Source: Mycolicibacterium iranicum | GTDB taxonomy: Bacteria > Actinomycetota > Actinomycetes > Mycobacteriales > Mycobacteriaceae | Length of the DNA: 64,000 bases | Direction of reading: 5' to 3' | NCBI RefSeq assembly: GCF_001650495.1 | Contig: NZ_LWCS01000022.1 | Location: forward strand, 54,426-118,425 | Shown here: one piece after another, positions 25,869 to 34,041 of the stretch | Position numbering within the stretch: the stretch's first letter is position 1 | Layout of the letters: each line of letters starts with the position of its first letter | Position numbers and translations under genes: made by a program | The notes under the pieces: model-generated | The model's database searches: none | Told to the model about the DNA's origin: nothing | The model's input: only the letters and a program-made list of their open reading frames with translations

Positions 25869-26947
25869 TGGTCAATCCAGCCGAAGTCGATGCTGTCATT
25901 CTTGTCGGTGGGATGGGCACGCGGCTACGTCCCCTCACTCTCTCGGCCCCCAAACCGATGCTCCCCACGGCCGGGCTGCCGTTCCTGACCCACCTGCTGT
26001 CGCGCATCGCCGACGCGGGCATCGAGCACGTCGTCATGGGAACTTCCTACAAGGCGGCGGTGTTCGAGCAGGAGTTCGGGGACGGCTCCAAACTCGGCCT
26101 GCAGATCGACTACGTGGTCGAGGATGAGCCGTTGGGCACCGGCGGCGGTATCGCCAATGTCGCATCGAAGTTGCGGCACGACACCGCAGTGGTTTTCAAC
26201 GGCGACGTGCTGTCGGGATGCGATCTGGGCGCGCTGCTCGATTCGCACGGCAGCAGAGACGCCGACGTCACCCTGCACCTGGTCCGCGTCGGGGACCCTC
26301 GCGCATTCGGCTGTGTGCCAACAGATTCCGATGGAGTGGTGACGGCCTTCCTGGAGAAGACGCAGGACCCGCCCACCGACCAGATCAACGCCGGCTGCTA
26401 CGTCTTCAAGCGTGCGGTGATCGACGAGATCCCGAAAGGTCGCGCGCTGTCGGTGGAACGCGAGATCTTCCCCGGCCTCCTGTCGGAGGGCAAACGGGTG
26501 TGCGGCTACGTCGACGCCACATACTGGCGCGACATGGGAACTCCCGAGGACTTCGTCCGCGGATCCGCGGACCTGGTGCGTGGCATCGCGCCGTCGCCGG
26601 CGCTGACCCATCAACGCGGCGAGAAGCTGGTGCACGACGGAGCCTCCGTGGCGCCCGGCGCGCTGCTGATCGGTGGCACGGTGATCGGCCGCGGCGCCGA
26701 GGTTGCCGGCGGTGCCCGCCTCGACGGCGCGGTGATCTTCGACGGCGTGAAGATCGGTGCGGGCGCGGTGATCGAGCGCTCGATCATCGGCTTCGGTGCG
26801 CATATCGGTCCGAGGGCATTGATCCGCGACGGTGTCATCGGCGACGGCGCCGACATCGGCGCCCGGTGCGAGCTGCTGCGCGGCGCGCGCGTGTGGCCGG
26901 GCATCACGATTCCCGACGGCGGCATCAGGTTCTCGACCGACATCTGA
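25868..26947 (+). CDS. manC: Mannose-1-phosphate guanylyltransferase (GDP-mannose pyrophosphorylase)
   Basis: A 359-residue two-domain enzyme: an N-terminal nucleotidyltransferase (VDAVILVGGMGTRLRPLTLS with G-G-x-G-T-R-L-R-P-L; EDEPLGTGGGIANVASKLRH; FNGDVLSG; INAGCYVFKRAVIDEIPKGR) and a C-terminal left-handed beta-helix with hexapeptide repeats (VIGRGAEVAGGARLDGAVIF onwards). It makes GDP-mannose from GTP and mannose-1-phosphate for LAM, PIMs and glycoproteins. Orthologue of Rv3264c, named manB or manC in different sources. Coupled to wbbL. Ends 19 bases before a 19-bp piece of the dispersed element. Confidence 0.92.
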   Translation: MVNPAEVDAVILVGGMGTRLRPLTLSAPKPMLPTAGLPFLTHLLSRIADAGIEHVVMGTSYKAAVFEQEFGDGSKLGLQIDYVVEDEPLGTGGGIANVASKLRHDTAVVFNGDVLSGCDLGALLDSHGSRDADVTLHLVRVGDPRAFGCVPTDSDGVVTAFLEKTQDPPTDQINAGCYVFKRAVIDEIPKGRALSVEREIFPGLLSEGKRVCGYVDATYWRDMGTPEDFVRGSADLVRGIAPSPALTHQRGEKLVHDGASVAPGALLIGGTVIGRGAEVAGGARLDGAVIFDGVKIGAGAVIERSIIGFGAHIGPRALIRDGVIGDGADIGARCELLRGARVWPGITIPDGGIRFSTDI

Positions 26948-26966
26948 GTTCCCCGCGGCGCCGCCT

Positions 26967-26985
26967 CGCGAAATATCATTCCGGG
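26967..26985 (+). repeat. Terminal fragment of the 56-bp element, copy B
   Basis: CGCGAAATATCATTCCGGG, 19 bases identical to one end of copies A and C, after which similarity is lost. It lies 4 bases beyond the stop of the DUF559 gene and in inverted orientation to copy C on that gene's other side. Confidence 0.85.
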
Positions 26986-26989
26986 TCGC

Positions 26990-27859
26990 TCAAGCGGTCA
27001 GTTTCGCAGCCATGGCTTCACTTTCGCGGAGTTCGAAAGCTCGCCTGACCCGGGCTCGGACTTCAAGCGGGTGATCGCCCTTCATCACGCGGATGATGAT
27101 CCAGTCCAGTGCTTCCAGCTTCCGCAACCGAATGGCATCCCAACGGTATTGCTCGTCGTCCGTGCGGTGGTGCTCGCCGTCGTACTCGACGGCAATCCGG
27201 AGGTCTGGCCAGCCCATGTCGAGCCTTGCGAACGAATATCCCGCGTCGTCAACAACAGGGATCTGGGTTGCCGGCCGTGGGAATCCCTGGTCGATCAGGA
27301 TGAGGCGCCACCTGGTTTCCTGCGGCGATTCCGCACCCGCGTCCATCAAATCGATTGCTTCGCGACATCGTCTCACTCCTTTGGTGCCCTTGTATCGGTA
27401 AGTGAGGTCGAGAATGTCTTCGGGTCGGACACCGGTTGCCCGGGCCAGTGCATCGAGGTTTGCAACCGCTTCGCCGCGTGTGAGTCGCCTGCCGAGGTCA
27501 AGGCCCGTCCGTGGTGGAGTCGTGACGAAGATGCCGTTGATGCGCATTATCTCGCCCGGCGGGATGCGTTCCCGCCTGGACAGGATGCCCTCCGGCGGAT
27601 TGCTGTTCGTCCAGAGAATCTCGACGGGAGCGCCGTCGTCAATCCACCGCGCACCGTGCAGGGCAGCCGCGGCCCGTCCGGTGATCACGCCTCGGCGGTG
27701 CGACCACAGGAAGGCCCCCTCGGCGCGCACCGCAAGTGTCGGTTCCACATCCTTCGGCACGTAGATGTCCGGATAGATCGCGTGGAAGTTCCACCGGAGC
27801 TGCCCGCGTGACAAGAAACCGGACAGGACGGCGTCGGACCCCACGATGACTCTCCCCAT
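26990..27859 (-). CDS. DUF559 (Vsr-like nuclease fold) protein with AbiEi-like N-terminus
   Basis: A 289-residue protein, intact and at the family's usual length. Residues 1-95 (LSGFLSRGQLRWNFHAIYPD, then IYVPKD, GVITGRAAAALHGARW) resemble the winged-helix of AbiEi-type antitoxin regulators. The C-terminal domain (about 190-285) has the PD-(D/E)XK/Vsr-like pattern: RLDMGWPDLRIAVEYDGEHH (Asp, E-x-D-G) and RWDAIRLRKLEALDWIIIRV. Such proteins occur in many copies in actinobacterial genomes; no biochemical role is established. No toxin gene is adjacent, so a toxin-antitoxin role is unlikely. It is flanked by inverted repeats (26967 and 27899), which suggests it is the conserved gene of a dispersed element. 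Confidence 0.85.
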   Translation of the reverse strand: MGRVIVGSDAVLSGFLSRGQLRWNFHAIYPDIYVPKDVEPTLAVRAEGAFLWSHRRGVITGRAAAALHGARWIDDGAPVEILWTNSNPPEGILSRRERIPPGEIMRINGIFVTTPPRTGLDLGRRLTRGEAVANLDALARATGVRPEDILDLTYRYKGTKGVRRCREAIDLMDAGAESPQETRWRLILIDQGFPRPATQIPVVDDAGYSFARLDMGWPDLRIAVEYDGEHHRTDDEQYRWDAIRLRKLEALDWIIIRVMKGDHPLEVRARVRRAFELRESEAMAAKLTA

Positions 27860-27898
27860 GTGAAGAGCATGCAGTCATCGGCCGTGTCCACCGCGAGT

Positions 27899-27954
27899 GT
27901 TAAGCCAGGGCTGTGGATAACTCGGTTTCAGCAGCCCGGAATGATATTTCGCGG
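27899..27954 (+). repeat. 56-bp palindromic element, copy C
   Basis: Full-length copy beginning GTTAAGCCAGGGCTGTGG and ending CCCGGAATGATATTTCGCGG. GGGCTG (27908-27913) can pair with CAGCCC near 27933. It lies 39 bases upstream of the DUF559 start codon and could hold or overlap its promoter. It ends 12 bases before the stop of the NUDIX gene. Confidence 0.85.
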
Positions 27955-27966
27955 AGGACCGGGCAG

Positions 27967-28506
27967 TCACGCGAGGCGGCGGGCAGCGGAGGCCAGTTGC
28001 GAGAGCCCGAAATCGAGATCGTCGGGCAGATGGTCGAGGGGCCACCACCGCAGTTCCAGAGACTCGTCGCTGCGGACGATCCGTGCGCCCTCGGGAGCGC
28101 GTACCACGAACTGCACGTCGAGGTGCCGCGTCGGCACACCCAGCGAGCACGTCACCGGATGCACGTGCAGCGCAGCCGGTTCCGGTGCAATGGTCAGGCT
28201 CTCGATACCCGACTCCTCGGTCGCCTCGCGCAGGGCTGCCGCGACGATCGTCTCGTCCCCGGGTTCGCAGTGACCACCGAGTTGCAGCCAGCGCCCGAAT
28301 CGCGGATGCAGCGTCAGCAGCGCCTGGGTGCCGGTGTGATCGAGCACCAGCGCCGATCCCGTGAGGTGGCCTGGGACGCATGCCCGCAGGCACGCATCCT
28401 CGCGGGCGGCGAGGAAAGCGAGGTACGCGTACCGCAGTGAATCCTGTTCGGGATCAGGGGCATTCCACTCGGTCAGCACCTCCACCGCCGACTGGTGCAG
28501 GCTCAC
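27967..28506 (-). CDS. NUDIX hydrolase
   Basis: A 179-residue protein. The Nudix-box-like segment is [20 protein letters not shown] followed by EESG, which keeps the RE..EE.G metal-binding core, with one extra residue before RE compared with the classical box. [20 protein letters not shown] and [12 protein letters not shown] frame it as a beta-alpha-beta fold. The family hydrolyses nucleoside diphosphates linked to other groups; the substrate is unknown. GTG 28506 overlaps the fbiB stop (GTGA), so it is the third gene of fbiA-fbiB-nudix and may act on an F420 or nucleotide by-product, but this is a guess. Confidence 0.8.
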   Translation of the reverse strand: MSLHQSAVEVLTEWNAPDPEQDSLRYAYLAFLAAREDACLRACVPGHLTGSALVLDHTGTQALLTLHPRFGRWLQLGGHCEPGDETIVAAALREATEESGIESLTIAPEPAALHVHPVTCSLGVPTRHLDVQFVVRAPEGARIVRSDESLELRWWPLDHLPDDLDFGLSQLASAARRLA

Positions 28507-29843
28507 TTACGAACCAGCAGACCGGCTGTGGCAACCGGGTTTCTGGGTGCCAGCTGTTCTTCGGGATAGCCGATCGCGATGGCCCCCAACGGCTCCCAGT
28601 CTGGCGGCAGATCGAGCTGTGCGCGCACGAGGTCGGGCGCGAAGATGGTCGAGCCTATCCAGCAACTGCCCACCCCGCGGACGGCCAGCGCCACGAGCAA
28701 GCCCTGTACCGCGGCGCCGACGGCGACCGTGAACATCGTGTGCTCGGCCGCTGTGCGCCGCTCGTCGGGGTACGTATGGGCACCATCGGGAACCATGAAC
28801 GGGATGACCAGTTCCGGTGCGTCGTAGAGAATCTGGCCGCGGCTGACCCGACGCTCCACAGAGTCGGGTTCGCGGCCGTCCGCGCCGAGATCGGCGCGCC
28901 ACCGATCCTTCATCGCGTCGAGCAACCCGACCCGCAGCGTCGAATCCTGGATCCAGACGAACCGCACCGGCCGGGTGTGGTGCGGCGCCGGTGCCGTCAG
29001 CGCCTCACCGACCGCGGCCTCGATCAAAGCGCTGTCCACCGGTTCGGCACTGAACGTGCGTACCGACCGCCGCAGCAGCTGCGCCTGTGAACGGCCGAGC
29101 GCGATGGCCTCGTCGGTGCCGAGCCAGAACAGATCCTCCTCGCCGGCACGCACGAGATTGCGTGCCGTCGAGCCGTCGGCACGCAGTTCCAGCCCGCGTA
29201 CCACCGCGACGGGCACTGCGGTCAGTTTGCCTTTCACCAGATCGGCAGCGGCCGCGATCTCGTCGGCGACGGCGATCTCGGTGACGATCAGTTCATTGCC
29301 GTGCTGATCGTGTTCGCCTGCGTACGCGTGCAGCACTTCGAGCCCTGCGGCGCCGATCGCGACGTCGGTCTGACCCGTGCGCCAGGCGCGCCCCATCGTG
29401 TCGGTGACGACGACACCGACCGTCACGCCGAGGCGCTCACGGAGCGCGTCGACGAGACGAGCCGCGCTACCGTCGGGATCGACGGGTAGCAGCGCCAATT
29501 CGTGGGATTCGACGTTGGAGCCGTCCACACCCGCGGCGGCCTGCACCAGTCCCAACGCGTTCTCGGTGATCAGGGTGCGCCCTTTGCGCGCCAGCACGCG
29601 TACCGCCTCGGCGTCGATCAGTCTGCGCCGCAGTGCGTCCCGCTCGTCGGGATCGGCCGGTGCGGGGACCATCCGGCCCTCGGTTTTGGACAGCACCTTG
29701 CTCGTCACGACCAGTACGTCGTTGTCCTGCAGCCACGGGGCGGCGTCTGCGATGGCGGCGGCGAGGTCGTCGCCGGGACGGAATTCCGGCAAACCGGGGA
29801 CGGGCAGCAACTCGACCCGCGCCGAGGTTCCGTGATCACTCAT
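28503..29843 (-). CDS. fbiB: Coenzyme F420-0:L-glutamate ligase/dehydro-F420 reductase FbiB
   Basis: A 446-residue bifunctional protein of F420 synthesis. The N-terminal CofE domain ([75 protein letters not shown]) adds glutamates. The C-terminal nitroreductase-like domain ([56 protein letters not shown]) binds FMN and reduces dehydro-F420-0. The ATG at 29843 overlaps the fbiA stop (ATGA). The frame is open to 30323 only because it runs antisense. Orthologue of Rv3262. Confidence 0.95.
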   Translation of the reverse strand: MSDHGTSARVELLPVPGLPEFRPGDDLAAAIADAAPWLQDNDVLVVTSKVLSKTEGRMVPAPADPDERDALRRRLIDAEAVRVLARKGRTLITENALGLVQAAAGVDGSNVESHELALLPVDPDGSAARLVDALRERLGVTVGVVVTDTMGRAWRTGQTDVAIGAAGLEVLHAYAGEHDQHGNELIVTEIAVADEIAAAADLVKGKLTAVPVAVVRGLELRADGSTARNLVRAGEEDLFWLGTDEAIALGRSQAQLLRRSVRTFSAEPVDSALIEAAVGEALTAPAPHHTRPVRFVWIQDSTLRVGLLDAMKDRWRADLGADGREPDSVERRVSRGQILYDAPELVIPFMVPDGAHTYPDERRTAAEHTMFTVAVGAAVQGLLVALAVRGVGSCWIGSTIFAPDLVRAQLDLPPDWEPLGAIAIGYPEEQLAPRNPVATAGLLVRK

Positions 29844-30826
29844 GGCGCGACCCCGGCCAGTTCCATTCCTGCGCGCACCATCTCGGCGGTGGTACTCGGG
29901 TCGGTCATGAGCAGCGGCACTGAGCGTACTGTGACGCCGTCGACCTCGGCGGTGTCTCCTTCGTGCACCAGCCAGCCGTCGAGGATGCCGGTTCCCGACC
30001 GTGCGCCGTAGTAATTGCCGACGGCCTCGGACGTGCTCGGCACTCCGATGACGGTCAGGCAGGCGTCGGCCATGCCGCGCAACGGCTTTCCGGCGATGAT
30101 GGGGGAGTAGCCGATCACCGGTGCGGGGGTCGATCGCAATGCCCCGCGGATGCCTCCGACATTGAGGATCGCGCCGACGCTGACCACCGGGTTGGACGGC
30201 GCGATCAGGACGACGTCGGCGTGCTCGATCGCGTCGGTGACACCGGGTGCGGCAGTGGCCTTGTCTGCACCGACGAACGCGAAGCTGTGGGTGGGGACGT
30301 GCGCGCGGTGGCGCACCCACCACTCCTGGAAGTGGACGGCGCGCTTCTCACCGTCCTCGGGATCGGTGATGACCACATGGGTTTCGCATCGGTCGTCGGT
30401 GGCGGGCAGCAGTCGTGCGCCGGGGGACCACCTTGCGCACAGGGCCTCGGTGACCTCGGACAGCGGATAGCCTGCCCGCAGCATCTGGCTGCGCACCAGA
30501 TGGGTGGCGAGGTCGCGGTCGCCGAGGCCGAACCAATCCGGCTGGACCCCGTAGGCCGCGAGTTCCTCTTTGGCGTTCCAAGTTTCGTTGCGATGTCCCC
30601 AGCCCCGCTCGGGGTCGATTCCGCCGCCGAGGGTGTACATGCATGTGTCGAGATCGGGGCAGATACGCACCCCGAACATCCACGCGTCGTCGCCCACGTT
30701 GACCACAGCAGTCACTTCATGCTCATTGGTATCGTGAGTTTTGAACTGCCCCAAGCTCAACAGATGTTGGACGCCGAGTAGGAAGCGTGCACCGCCGACG
30801 CCGCCGACCAAAACCGTGACCTTCAC
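29840..30826 (-). CDS. fbiA: Phosphoenolpyruvyl transferase FbiA (2-phospho-L-lactate transferase)
   Basis: A 328-residue enzyme joining the activated phosphoenolpyruvyl/lactyl group to Fo. It shows [80 protein letters not shown] and [20 protein letters not shown], all CofD/FbiA signatures. Start is GTG 30826; the upstream in-frame residues lack similarity. It is divergent from whiB2 across 290 bases. Orthologue of Rv3261. Confidence 0.95.
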   Translation of the reverse strand: MKVTVLVGGVGGARFLLGVQHLLSLGQFKTHDTNEHEVTAVVNVGDDAWMFGVRICPDLDTCMYTLGGGIDPERGWGHRNETWNAKEELAAYGVQPDWFGLGDRDLATHLVRSQMLRAGYPLSEVTEALCARWSPGARLLPATDDRCETHVVITDPEDGEKRAVHFQEWWVRHRAHVPTHSFAFVGADKATAAPGVTDAIEHADVVLIAPSNPVVSVGAILNVGGIRGALRSTPAPVIGYSPIIAGKPLRGMADACLTVIGVPSTSEAVGNYYGARSGTGILDGWLVHEGDTAEVDGVTVRSVPLLMTDPSTTAEMVRAGMELAGVAP

Positions 30827-30946
30827 AACGAACGAGACTAGGCGCTGGCACGGCCGAAGCCGATGCCGAGGGGAGCGTGATAGACACGCCACAGCGCGAC
30901 GCGCCGAAAACTAGTCACGGAATGGTATGAATTCCTGTTCTAGCGC

Positions 30947-30975
30947 TTGACCGTGGCAGCTAACGCGTGTGTAAT
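30947..30975 (+). promoter_or_regulatory. Candidate SigA-type promoter for whiB2
   Basis: TTGACC (30947-30952) and TGTAAT (30970-30975) with a 17-bp spacer. It would give a leader of about 135 bases before the whiB2 ATG. The match to consensus is good, but this is sequence inference only. Confidence 0.5.
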
Positions 30976-31116
30976 CACAGCAGTGTCATTTCGCGGTTCT
31001 CCGGCCGGTTTCGGTGTCGCAGACCAAGATTCGATCACTTGTTCGAATTGGGATGGCCGCACGTTCGACAGTGGGGCTGGCATATACGAAACTACGAGAC
31101 CCATGGAGGAGGGGAA

Positions 31117-31518
31117 ATGGCATTTGAACAGGCCGATTTCGGCAATTCAGCTCGGTTCGACAGCAGGCTCCTAGGCTCGGTAGGAAGTGCGCCGCACATC
31201 CAGACCGGACCGGCACCGAGTGGCGCGAACGGGCGTCCACAGTTGAGTTTGGTGCCCGAGCACATCGATCCCTTCGGCGACGGCTCCGACGTCGCCGACG
31301 AGGATCAGTGGCAGGAGCGCGCGCTGTGCGCTCAGACCGATCCCGAGGCGTTCTTCCCCGAGAAGGGCGGCTCCACCCGCGAGGCGAAGCGGATCTGCCA
31401 GGGCTGCGAAGTCAAGGACATGTGCCTTGAATACGCACTGGCCAACGACGAACGCTTCGGCATCTGGGGCGGCCTGTCGGAGCGTGAGCGCCGGCGCCTC
31501 AAGCGCGGCATCATCTAG
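31117..31518 (+). CDS. whiB2: WhiB-family transcription factor WhiB2 (WhmD)
   Basis: A 133-residue iron-sulfur regulator needed for septation in mycobacteria. The [4Fe-4S] ligands are Cys in ALCAQTD, RICQGCEVKDMCLEYAL (C-x2-C-x5-C); the turn GIWGGLSERERRRLKRG is the WhiB G(V/I)WGG motif plus basic helix that contacts DNA and SigA. The N-terminal about 55 residues are a low-complexity extension typical of WhiB2. ATG 31117 follows GGAGGAGGGG. Divergent from fbiA. Confidence 0.96.
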   Translation: MAFEQADFGNSARFDSRLLGSVGSAPHIQTGPAPSGANGRPQLSLVPEHIDPFGDGSDVADEDQWQERALCAQTDPEAFFPEKGGSTREAKRICQGCEVKDMCLEYALANDERFGIWGGLSERERRRLKRGII

Positions 31519-31535
31519 TCGATACCCAGCGAGCC

Positions 31536-32000
31536 CTAGTCGTCGTCCAGGGTCGGGTCGATGACGGAGGGCTCAACGCCCAGATACGTGGCTACCTGAG
31601 CCACCAACAATTCGTGCAACAGGTCGGTCAACTCGTCGGTGTCTTTCGCCCGACGCTCGATCGGCTTGCGGAACAACACAATTCGCGCACGGGTGGAATT
31701 GCCGCGGACGTCTACCCCCGCAGGGATCAGACGGGCCAATGCGATCGGACCGTCGGCCACGACTTCCGGCGGCCACTGCACGCTCTCGGGATCCTTCGGT
31801 GAGATCCGCGGGATCTCATCCACCGCCACATCCAGGGTGGACACCCGTTCATGCCAGCGTCGCTCGATGGGCTCGTAGGCTTCCAGCACCGCCATGTCGA
31901 AGCGTTCGGCGCGGCTGCGCCAACCCGGGACAGTGGGCGGCAGCAACGGGCCGCGCATCTCCCGACCGCGCCGCGACCCGCGATGCTGGCGCCTCGTCAC
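31536..32000 (-). CDS. Zincin-like metallopeptidase-family protein (Rv3259-like), active-site motif degenerate
   Basis: A 154-residue protein from GTG 32000. The body (RFDMAVLEAYEPIERRWHER, DVAVDEIPRISPKD, ALARLIPAGVDVRGNSTRAR, IVLFRKPIERRAK) and the helix DELTDLLHELLVAQVATYLG match the possible zinc metallopeptidase type 1 family. In catalytic members this helix carries HExxH; here it is HELLVAQ, so the second His is missing and zinc hydrolysis is unlikely. Function unknown. It is convergent with whiB2 and divergent from the DUF3499 gene. Confidence 0.75.
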   Translation of the reverse strand: MTRRQHRGSRRGREMRGPLLPPTVPGWRSRAERFDMAVLEAYEPIERRWHERVSTLDVAVDEIPRISPKDPESVQWPPEVVADGPIALARLIPAGVDVRGNSTRARIVLFRKPIERRAKDTDELTDLLHELLVAQVATYLGVEPSVIDPTLDDD

Positions 32001-32089
32001 GAAAAAGATCGTAACGGTTGGGCTTCGGGCAGCTTGCGGCTGCGCGTGTCCGCGCCCTCGCGGGGGAGTGTGCACGATAACCTTCCGCT

Positions 32090-32509
32090 GTGAATGTTCC
32101 CCGTCGCTGCTGCCGGCCTGGGTGCCCGCACTATGCGGTCGCGACGCTCACCTTCGTCTACTCAGACTCGACGGCAGTCGTCGGCCCGCTGGCCACCGTG
32201 TCCGAGCCGCACTCGTGGGATCTGTGCGTCATGCACGCCGGACGTATCACCGCTCCCCGCGGCTGGGAGCTCGTCCGCCATGCCGGCCCGCTGCCTTCCC
32301 ACCCCGACGATGACGATTTGGTGGCGCTTGCCGATGCAGTCCGAGAAGGCCGCGAGAACGCGGCGCCTGTCGCGGGGTTCACGACGGGATTCACCGATCC
32401 CGTCAGCGGGGCCCACGGTGGTGCGCTGATGGCTGCGCCGACCCGCAGGCCGGAAACCAACGGTCGCCGGCGGGGACATCTGCGAGTCCTGCCCGACCCC
32501 GCGGATTGA
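32090..32509 (+). CDS. DUF3499 family protein (Rv3258c-like)
   Basis: A 139-residue actinobacterial protein. The N-terminus RRCCRPGCPHYAVATLTFVY carries a C-C-x3-C zinc-ribbon-like half, and SEPHSWDLCVMHAGRITAPR a C-x2-H; together they could bind one zinc. The rest is a charged C-terminal tail. Function unknown, but it is conserved upstream of manB. It starts at GTG 32090, 89 bases from the divergent gene. Confidence 0.85.
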   Translation: MNVPRRCCRPGCPHYAVATLTFVYSDSTAVVGPLATVSEPHSWDLCVMHAGRITAPRGWELVRHAGPLPSHPDDDDLVALADAVREGRENAAPVAGFTTGFTDPVSGAHGGALMAAPTRRPETNGRRRGHLRVLPDPAD

Positions 32510-32655
32510 TGACATCTGCGTCGTTGCTGGCAGCGGCTGGTGCTTTCGCGTTCTTGCGATTTCGACGGGGTAACAGCCAACTGCGACTCGGCCTGTAGAC
32601 CGTTCGCGACGGCTAGGCTGATTCTCTAGAACAGTCTCTTCGTCCAAGGAGTCCC

Positions 32656-34041
32656 ATGTCTCGTCCCGCCGAGGCGGTACAGCGTGTCATCAAAGCGTAT
32701 GACGTGCGCGGACTTGTCGGCGAGGAGATCGACGAGGCCTTCGTGCGTGACGTCGGCGCCGCCTTCGCGCGGCTCGTGCGCGACGACGCCGCGCAGGTTG
32801 TCATCGGCCACGACATGCGCGAGAGTTCGCCCGCGCTCTCCGCGGCGTTCGCAGACGGGGTGCTCGCCCAAGGTCTCGACGTGGTCCGGATCGGGCTCGC
32901 GTCGACCGATCAGCTCTATTTCGCCTCCGGCCTGCTCGACTGCCCGGGCGCGATGTTCACCGCCAGCCATAACCCCGCTGCCTACAACGGCATCAAACTG
33001 TGCCGCGCCGGTGCCAAGCCGGTCGGAAAGGACACCGGCCTGTCCGTCATCAGCGACGAGGTCATCGCCGGCGTTCCGGGCTACGAGGGTCCGCGGGGCA
33101 CCAGCAGCGATCGTGACGTCCTCGCCGACTACGGCGACTTCCTGCGCTCACTCGTCGACATCGCCGGCGAGCGAGCACTGCACGTCGCCGTCGACGCCGG
33201 AAACGGCATGGCGGGCCACACCGCGCCCGGTGTCCTGGGCCCCATCCCGTCGATCAAGCTGTCGTCGTTGTTCTTCGAACTCGACGGGAACTTCCCCAAC
33301 CACGAAGCCAACCCCCTCGACCCGGCCAACCTCGTCGACCTGCAGGCTTTCGTCTTGGAGACCGGTGCCGACATCGGGTTGGCCTTCGACGGCGATGCCG
33401 ACCGCTGCTTTGTCGTCGACGAGAAAGGCCAGGCCGTGTCCCCGTCGGCCGTCACCGCTCTGGTCGCCGCGCGCGAACTGCAGCGCGAGATCGGTGCGAC
33501 GATCATTCACAACCTGATCACCTCGCGCGCCGTACCCGAACTCGTCGCCGAACGCGGGGGGACACCGGTGCGTTCACGCGTCGGCCACTCCTACATCAAG
33601 GGCCTGATGGCCGAGACCGGTGCGATCTTCGGCGGCGAGCACTCGGCGCACTACTACTTCCGCGACTTCTGGGGCGCCGACTCCGGGATGCTGGCCGCCC
33701 TCCATGTGCTCGCAGCCCTCGCTGAACAGGACCGGCCGCTGTCGGAGATGATGGCCGACTATCAGCGCTACGAAGCCTCCGGGGAGATCAACTACACCGT
33801 GGCCGACGCGCCCGCTGTCGTCGACACGGTCCTGCAGGCGTTCGGGTCCCGCGTGCATGCGATCGACCACCTCGACGGGGTGACGGTCGACCTCGGTGAC
33901 GGCCGCTGGTTCAACCTGCGCATGTCCAACACCGAACCGTTGCTGCGGCTCAACGTCGAGGCGCGTAGCCCCGAAGAGGTCAAAGAGCTTGTCGACGAGA
34001 TCGGCGACTACATCACCTCAGGGGCAAAGGAATCGACGTGA
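32656..34041 (+). CDS. manB: Phosphomannomutase ManB (PmmA)
   Basis: A 461-residue alpha-D-phosphohexomutase interconverting mannose-6-phosphate and mannose-1-phosphate. Motifs: KAYDVRGLVGEEIDEAFVRD, MFTASHNPAAYNGIKLCRAG (phosphoserine S of TASHNP), GLAFDGDADRCFVVDEKGQA (Mg-binding DGDADR), GGEHSAHYYFRDFWGADSGM (GEHSGH-like) and the C-terminal RMSNTEPLLRLNVEA (phosphate-binding). It supplies substrate to ManC. It overlaps the next gene by 4 bases (GTGA). Confidence 0.96.
   Translation: MSRPAEAVQRVIKAYDVRGLVGEEIDEAFVRDVGAAFARLVRDDAAQVVIGHDMRESSPALSAAFADGVLAQGLDVVRIGLASTDQLYFASGLLDCPGAMFTASHNPAAYNGIKLCRAGAKPVGKDTGLSVISDEVIAGVPGYEGPRGTSSDRDVLADYGDFLRSLVDIAGERALHVAVDAGNGMAGHTAPGVLGPIPSIKLSSLFFELDGNFPNHEANPLDPANLVDLQAFVLETGADIGLAFDGDADRCFVVDEKGQAVSPSAVTALVAARELQREIGATIIHNLITSRAVPELVAERGGTPVRSRVGHSYIKGLMAETGAIFGGEHSAHYYFRDFWGADSGMLAALHVLAALAEQDRPLSEMMADYQRYEASGEINYTVADAPAVVDTVLQAFGSRVHAIDHLDGVTVDLGDGRWFNLRMSNTEPLLRLNVEARSPEEVKELVDEIGDYITSGAKEST

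Larger units (their letters stand above)
26967..27954. mobile_element. Candidate minimal mobile unit: DUF559 gene flanked by inverted repeats
   Basis: Inverted 19-bp ends (26967-26985 and 27935-27953) with one intact gene between them. The right side keeps the full 56-bp element, the left side only its end. No target-site duplication is obvious. This is a structural inference; no transposition is shown. The unit interrupts a stretch where manC and fbiB would otherwise be neighbours except for a NUDIX gene. Confidence 0.45.

Noticed and set aside
26990..27859. AbiEii/AbiEi toxin-antitoxin pair
   Set aside because: The N-terminus resembles an AbiEi antitoxin, but no AbiEii nucleotidyltransferase toxin is adjacent; the C-terminus is a nuclease-like domain.
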